From Clostridia bacterium (GTDB taxonomy: Bacteria > Bacillota > Clostridia > Christensenellales > Borkfalkiaceae): DNA of 64,000 nt. The position numbers and the translations under genes were made by a program. The notes under the pieces are model-generated. The model saw only the letters and a program-made list of their open reading frames with translations, made no database searches and had not been told where the DNA came from. The stretch covers positions 1-64,000 of the forward strand of contig JAFQAQ010000005.1 of assembly GCA_017399945.1 (NCBI GenBank). Reading direction: 5' to 3'. Below are positions 1 through 7,442 of the stretch, piece by piece (position 1 is the stretch's first letter; each line of letters starts with the position of its first letter).

Positions 1-1947
1 AACAAACCTGCAACCTTCGGTTATTCTTTAGAGAACGTTCAACCCTTCAAAGGCACCTACGTTGTATCTAACAAACCTATGAGTGCTCAGGGTAACGGAA
101 CTAGCCTAGTTGCAAGCTTAGACGCAAGATACGTAGACGGCGAGGAAATCACCTTAACTGCAAGCTCTACCACTGGTACTGCAATCGTAAAGACCAACAT
201 TAGCAGTGGTTACGTAGCAGAAGGCGCTGACCTTACCGTAGGTGGAATTTATCGTTACACCACTTATGAAAACTTTGTAAATGACGCAGCAAATCGCGAT
301 TTCAGTGGATTTAGTTCTGATTATTGGACTATGGCAGGCGTTCCAGTATGGAACGGCGCAGTAAATACTTCTAACACTCAAGCATTCGTTAACGGAATTA
401 ACGTTGTTGAAGGTGGTGAAGTTACTGTTCTTACCGAATCTTCTAATGCTGTAACTGCAAAAGTAAACGGTGTTCTTGCAACCAATAACTGTGGTCTTGA
501 ACTAGTTGAAGGCAACGCTGTTACAATTGAAGGTGGAAATATCGTTGCTGGTAAGGAACTTGGTACCGCTACCGTTAAAGCAACTTGCGCTGGCGCAAGC
601 ATTACCTTTAACGTTATCGTAGAGTATCCTTTTGCAGAACATCCCGAAACCGTTACTTTCTCCGCGTTAGATGGTGACATCGATATCGATGCAATCTTCG
701 GCGAAGACGCAGGTGTAAGATTTATTCTTGACGCAGAAGGCAACGAACTTACTTATTCTGATGGTAAAGTTCTTGGCTTAAAGACTAGCGGAAAGGAAAT
801 GACTGCAACTCATATCGACGTATACGGCGCTAACAAGAACGTTCGCATTAACTTAAATGCATACACCATGATTATTGACGAGGCTAGCGACTTAGAACTC
901 TTTACCTTAAAGGGCTCTGCTGAAGACTATTCTTCTTGGAACAATGACGTAGAAGGCGACTTCGAATGGGACGGCTACTACATCTTAGGTCAAGATATTG
1001 ATTGCACCAACTACACCCACGATTTCAATGGCGAAACTAATTGGAACGCAAGTTCTTATGGTGTTCAATCAATGGTATGGTTACCTGCTGGTAAAGGCTT
1101 AACCGGTACTTTCGACGGTAACGGCTACTCAATTACTAACTTCAAATTTGGTAGTACGTCCTTATTTGGTATCGTAAACGGTGGTGTAGTAAAGAACGCA
1201 AGAATGACTATTACTACTAACGGTCAAGACGGTCACGGCTCTTTCGGCTCCTTCTTTATTAACGAAGGCAAAATGCAAGATTGTATCATAGAACAAAAAG
1301 GCGGTTCTGTTAACTCTAGATGGGCAACGAAACTCGTGTTCTACGAAGCAGACGCAACTGCAAGATTTGAAAGAATCGTTGTTCACTATGCAGGCTCTAA
1401 CACCGCACCTACTGCAGGTATGTTTGGTTCTCCTACTAACGATGCGTTTAGCCACTTTACTGATTCAATCTTCATTTCTTCACACGGCACTCAACACTAT
1501 CACCCAGTTCACGTAGAAGCTAGTGCAAACGCAAGCTTACTCTCTTGGGCTGATTGTGCAGATTGTGCTGGCACCGGTCTTGTAGAAGAAGCAGAATGTG
1601 CTACTTGCGCTGGAAACGGCAAAGTATCAACTGCAACTTCTATTGCAGGATGTAAAGTAGCATACGACGCTAAATACGTTGACGGTGTAGAAAGAAGCAA
1701 TCAAGAATCTTCTTACTATCGTAACGGTTCAAAGGTATTTACCTTAGAAGAAGGTGTATTGACTCTTGCAGACGGCAGTACGTCATACGAAATTAGCTTA
1801 GTAGAAGGCATCCGTCGTTACACTTCGTTCAACGCATTGAAGAACGACACTTCTGCAAGCTTACAAGCAGTACTTGCTAACTACACTTCAAGCATTTGGA
1901 CTATTACTGACAATAGACCTGTATTTGCAAAAACCACTCTTGCTTAA
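1..1947 (+). CDS. Modular secreted/surface protein, 3' part (5' end outside window)
   Basis: The reading frame is open from base 1, so the ATG at 79 is internal and the protein is cut by the window edge; at least 648 residues remain. Parts in order are a module with YVDG, RYTTYENF and YWTMAGVPVW (nt ~118-360), a bacterial Ig-like (Big2-type) segment (nt ~390-630), a GLUG-like stretch with GTFDGNGYSITNF (nt ~1105-1150), two CxxCxGxG motifs (nt 1555-1578 and 1597-1620), and a second copy of the first module (nt ~1650-1944). There is no LPXTG or hydrophobic tail, so any anchor lies upstream or is absent. The codon choice (many AAC, GAC, ACC, CTT) looks like a highly expressed gene. A cell-surface role is inferred and the function is unknown. 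Confidence 0.75.
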   Translation, partial: NKPATFGYSLENVQPFKGTYVVSNKPMSAQGNGTSLVASLDARYVDGEEITLTASSTTGTAIVKTNISSGYVAEGADLTVGGIYRYTTYENFVNDAANRDFSGFSSDYWTMAGVPVWNGAVNTSNTQAFVNGINVVEGGEVTVLTESSNAVTAKVNGVLATNNCGLELVEGNAVTIEGGNIVAGKELGTATVKATCAGASITFNVIVEYPFAEHPETVTFSALDGDIDIDAIFGEDAGVRFILDAEGNELTYSDGKVLGLKTSGKEMTATHIDVYGANKNVRINLNAYTMIIDEASDLELFTLKGSAEDYSSWNNDVEGDFEWDGYYILGQDIDCTNYTHDFNGETNWNASSYGVQSMVWLPAGKGLTGTFDGNGYSITNFKFGSTSLFGIVNGGVVKNARMTITTNGQDGHGSFGSFFINEGKMQDCIIEQKGGSVNSRWATKLVFYEADATARFERIVVHYAGSNTAPTAGMFGSPTNDAFSHFTDSIFISSHGTQHYHPVHVEASANASLLSWADCADCAGTGLVEEAECATCAGNGKVSTATSIAGCKVAYDAKYVDGVERSNQESSYYRNGSKVFTLEEGVLTLADGSTSYEISLVEGIRRYTSFNALKNDTSASLQAVLANYTSSIWTITDNRPVFAKTTLA

Positions 1948-1978
1948 TTAAGTAATAAAGTGGCGAATAACAAAACTA

Positions 1979-2009
1979 AAAAACCTACCCAATCGGGTAG
2001 GTTTTTTTG
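1979..2009 (+). terminator. Intrinsic terminator of the surface-protein gene
   Basis: A perfect 10-bp stem (1981-1990 with 1995-2004) closes a 4-nt loop and is followed by a T tract. It lies about 30 nt after the stop codon. Confidence 0.9.
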
Positions 2010-2064
2010 TTCTTTTATATTTGTTAGTTAAAATTAATTGTAAATAATTATTTTATATTAAAAT

Positions 2065-2092
2065 TTGACAAATAATATTATTTGGGTATAAT
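2065..2092 (+). promoter_or_regulatory. Sigma-A-type promoter of the lipoprotein gene
   Basis: A perfect -35 TTGACA (2065-2070) and a perfect -10 TATAAT (2087-2092) are separated by 16 bp. The expected start of transcription, near 2099, is only about 6 nt before the ATG at 2105, leaving almost no 5' leader. Confidence 0.75.
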
Positions 2093-2104
2093 AATATATA
2101 GTAT

Positions 2105-2800
2105 ATGAAAAAACTTTTATCTATAGTGTTATCCATAGCCATGCTTTTTACCTTTTGTGGATGTAACGTTCACCAAAGTGAAGGCAAACCTTGCGCTGAT
2201 GGGCATCACTCATTTACTAAATACGTTTATAATAACGACGAAACCTGTCTAAAAGACGGCACTCAAACTGCAAGTTGCGATAATATGTATTGTTCGGCAA
2301 CCGATACCAAGGTTAAACCTAACTCTAAACATAGCCCACAGGTAATTTTTATCGAGCAAATTGATTCCACTTGCGTTAAACACGGTTGTCTTGCCCATTA
2401 CGAGTGCGAACTTTGTCATACTTTCTTTACAGACCAAACGGCAACTAACGTTTTGGATAAAGACGGGCTAGTTTTACCGTTAGGCGAACATCAAACGGTG
2501 TTCGTTGCTGAAACAAAATCTTCTTGCGTTTCTCACGGTCTTTTATCTCACTATTATTGTGACGTTTGTGGTGGCTATTTTACCGACCAATCGGCAATTT
2601 ACAAAGTTGTGTTAGAGCAGTTGCAAAAACCTTTTTCCGACCACGTTTTCAATCCTTATTACACCGTAGACGTTAATCCGGATAAATACGGTATCGGGGA
2701 AATTTCTTGGCACTGCGTAAACTACGATATTTGTGGGGTAAGAAAAGATATTACTACCGTTACGAGAGAAGATTTGCCGGACGGCTGGATAGGTGCTTAA
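2105..2800 (+). CDS. Cys/His-rich lipoprotein, unknown function
   Basis: 231 residues. The N terminus is a lipoprotein signal peptide: MKK, a hydrophobic stretch, then FCGC with Cys20 as the likely lipidated residue. The mature part has two related repeats of the form C-x2-HG-x4-H-Y-x-C-x2-C-x3-F-x-D-Q (about residues 80-115 and 140-170). They resemble zinc-ribbon-like modules seen in extracellular proteins of gut clostridia. There is no Shine-Dalgarno sequence and the promoter sits almost on the start codon. It is likely anchored on the outer face of the membrane; the ligand is unknown. A terminator follows at 2814. Confidence 0.7.
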   Translation: MKKLLSIVLSIAMLFTFCGCNVHQSEGKPCADGHHSFTKYVYNNDETCLKDGTQTASCDNMYCSATDTKVKPNSKHSPQVIFIEQIDSTCVKHGCLAHYECELCHTFFTDQTATNVLDKDGLVLPLGEHQTVFVAETKSSCVSHGLLSHYYCDVCGGYFTDQSAIYKVVLEQLQKPFSDHVFNPYYTVDVNPDKYGIGEISWHCVNYDICGVRKDITTVTREDLPDGWIGA

Positions 2801-2812
2801 ATAAATTTATAC

Positions 2813-2840
2813 TAAACGGCAATATTTATTGCCGTTTTTT
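2813..2840 (+). terminator. Intrinsic terminator after the lipoprotein gene
   Basis: The AAACGGCA/TGCCGTTT stem is followed by a run of T. It lies inside a longer open frame that would start at 2707, which argues that the next gene starts at 2908. Confidence 0.85.
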
Positions 2841-2907
2841 ACTTGTTTTTTTTTACAATCAAGGATATAATTATATCAAATATTATATATGCCTTTACGG
2901 AGGAAGT

Positions 2908-4155
2908 ATGAAGGTTAAACTAGGTTTTATTGGTCTTGGTCAACGTGGTGCTGCGTTTGGTATGAAAGACGGCAGTATCGGGCTTTTGGGCAACGTTTTA
3001 AACAACGCTAAAGATTGTGTCGTTACCGCTATTTGCGACAAGTATCAGGAGCGTTTGGACGCCGCGTGCAAACGAATTACTGATAACGGTGATCCCACTC
3101 CGTTTATGACTACCGATTACAAACAAATTCTTACTGCCGGTGTTGACGCTATTATTATTTCTACTAGTTGGGATATGCACGTTAAAGTTGCGTTAGAAGG
3201 TATGCAAGTCGGTATTCCCGTTGCTATGGAGGTAGGTGGTACTCACGACCTAGAAGATTGTTGGAAACTAGTTGATATGTACGAAAAAACCGGTACGCCT
3301 ATTTTCTTTATGGAAAACTGTTGTTATAATAAAGACGAAGCGCTTGTTACTTCGCTCGTTAGAAACGGCGTTTTAGGCGATATTTCTTTTTGTCAAGGAT
3401 ATTATTGCCACGACCTTCGCGAAGAAATCTGCGGCGGTATAGACACCCATCACTATCGCTTGGCTGAATATACCAATTATAACTGCGAAAATTACCCCAC
3501 GCACGAACTTGGGCCTATCGCTAAGCTTCTTCATATAACCAGCGGTAATCGCTTTACTAAGGTGGTTTCTATGGCTTCTAAGGCGCAAGGCTTGCATCAT
3601 TATATTATGAACAACCCTAACTATAAAGATAGGTTAGGTGATAGGGTGTTTAAGCAAGGTGACGTCGTTACTACTATGATTGAATGTGAAAACGGCGAAA
3701 CTATTTTCCTTAAACTAGATACCACTCTTCCAAGACTTTACGAAAGGGGGCTTACTGCTAGTGGTACTAAGGGTTTTTATTGTCAAACCACGGGCGCTGT
3801 CGTTTTAGATAATATCGATCACGAAAGCACCAAGTATTCGGATATGTTCTTTACCGATAAAAACTATTCTGAATACCTTCCCGAAGAATGGCGTAGTATT
3901 ACCCCCGAACAAATGAAATCAGGTCACGGTGGTATGGATTTCGTTATGCTAAAAAACTTCGTTGATTGTGTTAAGAACAAAAAACCTTTCCCAATCGACG
4001 TTTACGATGCCGTTACTTGGATGTGTATAACTGCTTTAAGCGAACAGTCTATTGCCGGTGGTTGTATTCCCGTTGAATGTCCAGATTTTACTCGTGGTAA
4101 ATATAAAACCCGTAAAACGGTTGATACTTTTAATTTCCCAATTATTAATAAATAG
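2908..4155 (+). CDS. Gfo/Idh/MocA-family NAD(P)-dependent oxidoreductase
   Basis: 415 residues starting at ATG 2908, which has a good AGGAGG-like site (GGAGGAAGT) just upstream. The open frame extends back to 2707 but would cross a terminator. The N terminus KLGFIGLGQRG is a Rossmann dinucleotide-binding motif. The AMEVGGTHD segment near residue 105 occupies the position of the family's catalytic E-K-P stretch but has G-G instead of K-P. The C-terminal half carries the alpha/beta sugar-binding domain (SGHGGMD near residue 335). The family oxidises or reduces sugars and sugar derivatives; the substrate here cannot be read. It stands alone between two terminators. Confidence 0.85.
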   Translation: MKVKLGFIGLGQRGAAFGMKDGSIGLLGNVLNNAKDCVVTAICDKYQERLDAACKRITDNGDPTPFMTTDYKQILTAGVDAIIISTSWDMHVKVALEGMQVGIPVAMEVGGTHDLEDCWKLVDMYEKTGTPIFFMENCCYNKDEALVTSLVRNGVLGDISFCQGYYCHDLREEICGGIDTHHYRLAEYTNYNCENYPTHELGPIAKLLHITSGNRFTKVVSMASKAQGLHHYIMNNPNYKDRLGDRVFKQGDVVTTMIECENGETIFLKLDTTLPRLYERGLTASGTKGFYCQTTGAVVLDNIDHESTKYSDMFFTDKNYSEYLPEEWRSITPEQMKSGHGGMDFVMLKNFVDCVKNKKPFPIDVYDAVTWMCITALSEQSIAGGCIPVECPDFTRGKYKTRKTVDTFNFPIINK

Positions 4156-4182
4156 TTTTAGATATTATATTTTTACACATAT

Positions 4183-4222
4183 TAAAAGCAGGGCTACGTT
4201 ACGAGCCCTGCTTTTAGTTTTT
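4183..4222. terminator. Bidirectional intrinsic terminator
   Basis: A 13-bp stem (4183-4195 with 4204-4216) has A/T tracts on both sides. It can end both the oxidoreductase gene (plus) and the small cysteine-rich gene (minus). Confidence 0.85.
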
Positions 4223-4229
4223 GTTTTAG

Positions 4230-4436
4230 TTATTTACAACCGCAACCGGAGCCGCCTAAAACGCCACCGCCTGACTTACAACAAAAACATACTAAAAGTA
4301 ATGCTAATGGCAGACAGTAACAGCTGTTAAAAAGGCCGTTTAAGCAACCGCTTTTACAAAGGCAGATGATAAGAAGTATTATCAGAATCCATAGACAACA
4401 GTTGTTGCCGCCTAAAAAGTCGAAATATCCGTTCAT
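4230..4436 (-). CDS. Small cysteine-rich membrane protein (68 aa)
   Basis: The start is the ATG at 4436 (minus), which has a GGAGG site 8 nt upstream; the frame extends further upstream without such a signal. The protein has 12 Cys in 68 residues, arranged as CC, CLC, CYC, CFCC and a C-terminal GCGCK tail, within two hydrophobic segments (about residues 15-30 and 44-56). It resembles small clostridial proteins often labelled 'chorion class high-cysteine' proteins, whose function is not known. Metal binding or a spore/envelope role is only a guess. Confidence 0.7.
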   Translation of the reverse strand: MNGYFDFLGGNNCCLWILIILLIICLCKSGCLNGLFNSCYCLPLALLLVCFCCKSGGGVLGGSGCGCK

Positions 4437-4552
4437 AAAAGAACCTCCATAGTATTTTACTCTCCGCCTATGTAAATTTCGTGGCGAAGTTTTTTCTATT
4501 ATCAATATAAGCAATAAAAACTTAAAATGTTACGATTAAGGGTGTAAATTAA

Positions 4553-4581
4553 TTGCCGTAGAAAAAAAATTATGCTAAAAT
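4553..4581 (+). promoter_or_regulatory. Promoter of the ECF transporter / coaX operon
   Basis: A -35 TTGCCG (4553-4558), a 17-bp spacer and an extended -10 TGcTAAAAT (-10 at 4576-4581). The predicted transcript starts near 4588, directly before the bulged hairpin. Confidence 0.6.
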
Positions 4582-4587
4582 AATTGT

Positions 4588-4679
4588 GATTAGAGCAGAA
4601 ATCACTCGATTCTGACTCGCTGATTTATCATAATTTTTTCTTACGGATATCCCTTTGGAATTCGATTGGAGGCTTTTTT
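4588..4679 (+). promoter_or_regulatory. Structured leader RNA, pan-motif-like
   Basis: Near the predicted 5' end, a hairpin at 4593-4618 pairs GAG/CTC, CAGAA/TTCTG and TC/GA around an ACTC loop, with one bulged A on each strand (4615 and 4601). A flanking helix of 4582-4590 with 4627-4635 is possible. The pan RNA motif is known as a hairpin with conserved bulged adenosines in leaders of pantothenate genes, and the genes below are a candidate pantothenate importer and pantothenate kinase. The match is by structure and context only. Confidence 0.5.
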
Positions 4680-5270
4680 ATGGAAAACAGAGGCTTTTTC
4701 TCTGCCCGTAGAGTAACCTGGCTTGCTATATTGCTCGCTTTGGTTATCGTTATGCAGACCTTTGGTGGCGCTATCAATATCGGCGCCGTTCAACTAAACT
4801 TTACGCTTATACCTATCGTTTTAGGTGCAATTCTTCTCGGTCCGATTGCAGGGCTTATACTTGGATTGGCTTGTGGCGTAGTCGTTTTGATGCAAGTTAT
4901 GATGGGGTTAGTTCCGTTTTATACTCTTATTTGGACACATACCCCCGTCGTTGCAGCGCTTACTTGCCTGCTAAAAACCTCGATTGCAGGTCTTTTGGCT
5001 GGGTTGATATACAAACTTTTGGTAAGCAAAAACCCTTACGTTGCCATTTTCGTTGCGTCGGCTGTCGTTCCCGTTGTTAATACCGGTTTGTTCATAGTCG
5101 GTTGTGTCGGAATGTGGGATGCTATAATTACTATCGCAGGTGGTTCTTCAGTTTTTGGGTTTATCGTCGTTTCCTTAGTCGGTTTTAATTTCTTTTTCGA
5201 ACTTGCCGTTAACCTTATAGTTGCCCCTGCGCTCCATAAGGTTATAAAACTCGTTGATAAAAAGTTTTAG
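4680..5270 (+). CDS. panT: ECF transporter S component, probably pantothenate-specific
   Basis: 196 residues, about six hydrophobic segments, basic cytoplasmic ends and a short N-terminal tail. The pattern (TWLAILLALVIVMQ followed by hydrophobic repeats with PIVLGAILLGP) is typical of the substrate-binding S subunit of energy-coupling-factor vitamin importers. The start has a GGAGG site 8 nt upstream. Pantothenate is inferred from the neighbour: coaX begins 12 nt after the stop, and the leader looks like a pan element. The ECF ATPases and T subunit are not in the window and would be shared. Another vitamin as substrate cannot be excluded. Confidence 0.7.
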   Translation: MENRGFFSARRVTWLAILLALVIVMQTFGGAINIGAVQLNFTLIPIVLGAILLGPIAGLILGLACGVVVLMQVMMGLVPFYTLIWTHTPVVAALTCLLKTSIAGLLAGLIYKLLVSKNPYVAIFVASAVVPVVNTGLFIVGCVGMWDAIITIAGGSSVFGFIVVSLVGFNFFFELAVNLIVAPALHKVIKLVDKKF

Positions 5271-5282
5271 ACAGGTGTTATT

Positions 5283-6059
5283 ATGTTACTAGCGATAGAC
5301 GTAGGAAATACTAATATTAAATACGGTGTGTTTGATAACGACCAGCTCGTTGCTTCGTTTAGAGTTTCTTCTAGGTTATCTAGAACTGCCGACGAATACG
5401 GCTCGGTTTTGGTTAACTTATTAGCAAACAGAAATCTTAGTAAAAGTGATATTGACGGCGTTATTATCTCGTCGGTTATTCCTTCACTTAACTATACCAT
5501 ATGCCATATGTGCGAATATTTCTTTAATATTACGCCTATTATGGTTGGCCCGGGGGTTAAAACGGGACTTAACGTAAAAGCTGATAACCCCAAGGAAGTT
5601 GGGGCAGACATTATTGTAAACAGTGTTTCAGCGTTTAATAAATACGGTGGACCGATAGTAGTAATAGACTTTGGTACGGCAACCACTTTCGACGTTATTT
5701 CCGAAAAGAGCGAACTTTTAGGCGTTATTATCGCTCCCGGTATTAAAACTGCGTTAGAAGGTCTCGTTTCAAACACTGCGCAACTTCCAATGATTGAGTT
5801 AGACGCACCAAAAACGGTAATCGGCAAAAACACTAAACACTGTATGCAATCAGGTTTGATTTTTGGTTTTGCGGGTTTGGTTGATAATATTTTATACAAA
5901 ATAAAAAAAGAACTTGGCGTAGATACTATAAAAGTAGTTGCAACCGGTGGTCTTGGCGAAATAATCGCTAAGGAGTCTAAGGGGATTACGCTTGTTGATA
6001 GAGTTCTTACTTTGGAAGGACTTAATTTGATTTATAAGTTGAACAAACAAGTTCAATAA
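5283..6059 (+). CDS. coaX: Type III pantothenate kinase
   Basis: 258 residues, the usual length. It phosphorylates pantothenate, the first step of coenzyme A synthesis. It shows the ASKHA-fold phosphate motif at the N terminus (LLAIDVGNTNIKYGVF), DFGTATTFD near residue 129, GVIIAPGI and a late ATGGLG motif. It follows the ECF S gene by 12 nt and is followed within 11 nt by hom, so the three are probably co-transcribed. CoaX enzymes are insensitive to feedback by CoA, so control may lie at the leader RNA. Confidence 0.95.
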   Translation: MLLAIDVGNTNIKYGVFDNDQLVASFRVSSRLSRTADEYGSVLVNLLANRNLSKSDIDGVIISSVIPSLNYTICHMCEYFFNITPIMVGPGVKTGLNVKADNPKEVGADIIVNSVSAFNKYGGPIVVIDFGTATTFDVISEKSELLGVIIAPGIKTALEGLVSNTAQLPMIELDAPKTVIGKNTKHCMQSGLIFGFAGLVDNILYKIKKELGVDTIKVVATGGLGEIIAKESKGITLVDRVLTLEGLNLIYKLNKQVQ

Positions 6060-6070
6060 AGGAGAAATAT

Positions 6071-7351
6071 ATGAAAAAAGTAGGCGTTGCAATTTTGGGT
6101 TTAGGTGTCGTTGGTGGTGGTACTTACGAAATTTTAACTCAAAACAAGGAAACCTTTAAGAAAATTCACGGCCTAGACATCACGGTTGAAAGCGTTCTTG
6201 AAAAGAATAAAGAAAGGGCGTTGTCGCTAGGGATTTCCGAAGAAAACATCGCTAGTAGCATAGAAGAAGTTTGTTCTAATCCAAACGTTGATATCGTTGT
6301 TGAAGTTATCGGTGGAATAGAACCTTCCAAAACCTTCGTTACAAAAGCATTAAAAAGTGGTAAGACGGTTGTTACTTCAAATAAAGAATTGTTTGCAAGA
6401 TTTTGGCCAGAACTTGAAAAAGAAGCCAAAAAAATGCACGTTGGTTTATTTTTTGAAGCAAGTTGCGTAGGTGGCGTTCCAATTATTAGAACTCTACAAG
6501 AAGGTATGCAAGCAAACAACCTTAAATCTATTAAGGGTATTATCAACGGTACTACCAACTATATTTTAACAAAAATGTCTTCTGAAGGTTGGTCCTACGA
6601 AGAAGCTCTAAAACAAGCTCAAAAACTCGGTTATGCCGAATTTAATCCAACTGCCGACGTAGAAGGTTTTGACGCTACTTACAAGCTTTCTATCCTTTCT
6701 AGTTTGGCTTTTAACACCAAAGTTTCGGTGGAAAAAGTTTATAGAGAAGGTATTACCGGTATAGATAAAGAAGATATCGCATACGGCAAAAAAATGGGCT
6801 ACACCTTAAAGCTATTAGGTATCGGCAAAAATACCGAAAACGGTATCGAAGTAAGGGTACACCCAACCTTTATTAAAAACGACAATCCGTTGGCGTCCGT
6901 TAACGACAGTTTTAACGCTGTGCATTTAGTTGGCGATTCTGTTGGTGAAATTATGTTGTACGGAAGGGGCGCAGGTGCGTTGCCTACGGGTAGTGCAATC
7001 GTTTCAGACGTTATTTTTGCAGCAAAACATACTGAATATTATTACGCGTCTTTTGATAATACCGAAAAAGGCGCTGAAAAAACTAAGTTCGTTCCAGATT
7101 TTACAAGCCAATACTATATTAGATTGTCAGTAAAAGACGCTTCTGGCGTATTAGCAAAAATCGCAGGTGCGTTTGGAAAGAATAATATTAGCTTAAACGA
7201 AGTGTTCCAAGTATCCGTTGACGAAGGCGTTGCTCAAATTATCGTTACTACTCACGAGTGTTACGAAAGCAACATTAAAAAAGCAATGAACAAGATTTCG
7301 GCATTAGACGAGGTTATTAAAGTAAACGGTTGCATCAGAATAGAAAACTAA
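6071..7351 (+). CDS. hom: Homoserine dehydrogenase
   Basis: 426 residues. It reduces aspartate semialdehyde to homoserine on the way to threonine and methionine. A Rossmann motif GLGVVGGGTYE lies at the start, the catalytic region with GTTNYIL near residue 160 and NPTADVEG near 195 follows, and there is a C-terminal ACT domain (YYIRLSVKDASGVLAKIAG, from about residue 350) of the kind that binds threonine for feedback control. A GGAG site precedes the ATG. Its substrate is the product of Asd, encoded at 33.8-34.8 kb. Confidence 0.95.
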   Translation: MKKVGVAILGLGVVGGGTYEILTQNKETFKKIHGLDITVESVLEKNKERALSLGISEENIASSIEEVCSNPNVDIVVEVIGGIEPSKTFVTKALKSGKTVVTSNKELFARFWPELEKEAKKMHVGLFFEASCVGGVPIIRTLQEGMQANNLKSIKGIINGTTNYILTKMSSEGWSYEEALKQAQKLGYAEFNPTADVEGFDATYKLSILSSLAFNTKVSVEKVYREGITGIDKEDIAYGKKMGYTLKLLGIGKNTENGIEVRVHPTFIKNDNPLASVNDSFNAVHLVGDSVGEIMLYGRGAGALPTGSAIVSDVIFAAKHTEYYYASFDNTEKGAEKTKFVPDFTSQYYIRLSVKDASGVLAKIAGAFGKNNISLNEVFQVSVDEGVAQIIVTTHECYESNIKKAMNKISALDEVIKVNGCIRIEN

Positions 7352-7389
7352 TTATACCTTCAAGTGGTTTTAACCCTTCAAAGGTTATC

Positions 7390-7426
7390 AACGCTTTTAA
7401 GGTAGTACCCTTAAAAGCGTTTTTAA
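7390..7426 (+). terminator. Intrinsic terminator or attenuator between hom and the citrate synthase gene
   Basis: A 13-bp stem (7390-7402 with about 7409-7421) is followed by a T-rich run. It sits only about 20 nt before the citrate synthase start, so it could also act as an attenuator. Confidence 0.75.
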
Positions 7427-7442
7427 AAAGAGAGAATTTATT

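Noticed and set aside
1162-1455. Minus-strand open frames inside the surface-protein gene
   Set aside because: They are shadows in other frames without ribosome sites or recognisable domains, like most minus-strand frames inside plus-strand genes here.
2707-2907. N-terminal extension of the oxidoreductase gene
   Set aside because: The extra 67 codons cross the terminator at 2813 and overlap the lipoprotein gene; ATG 2908 has a good ribosome site and the Rossmann motif follows at once.
4556-4646. Long near-perfect inverted repeat around the pan-like leader
   Set aside because: The left arm (4556-4574) lies between the -35 and -10 of the predicted promoter, so it is not in the RNA; the A/T-rich pairing may be chance.
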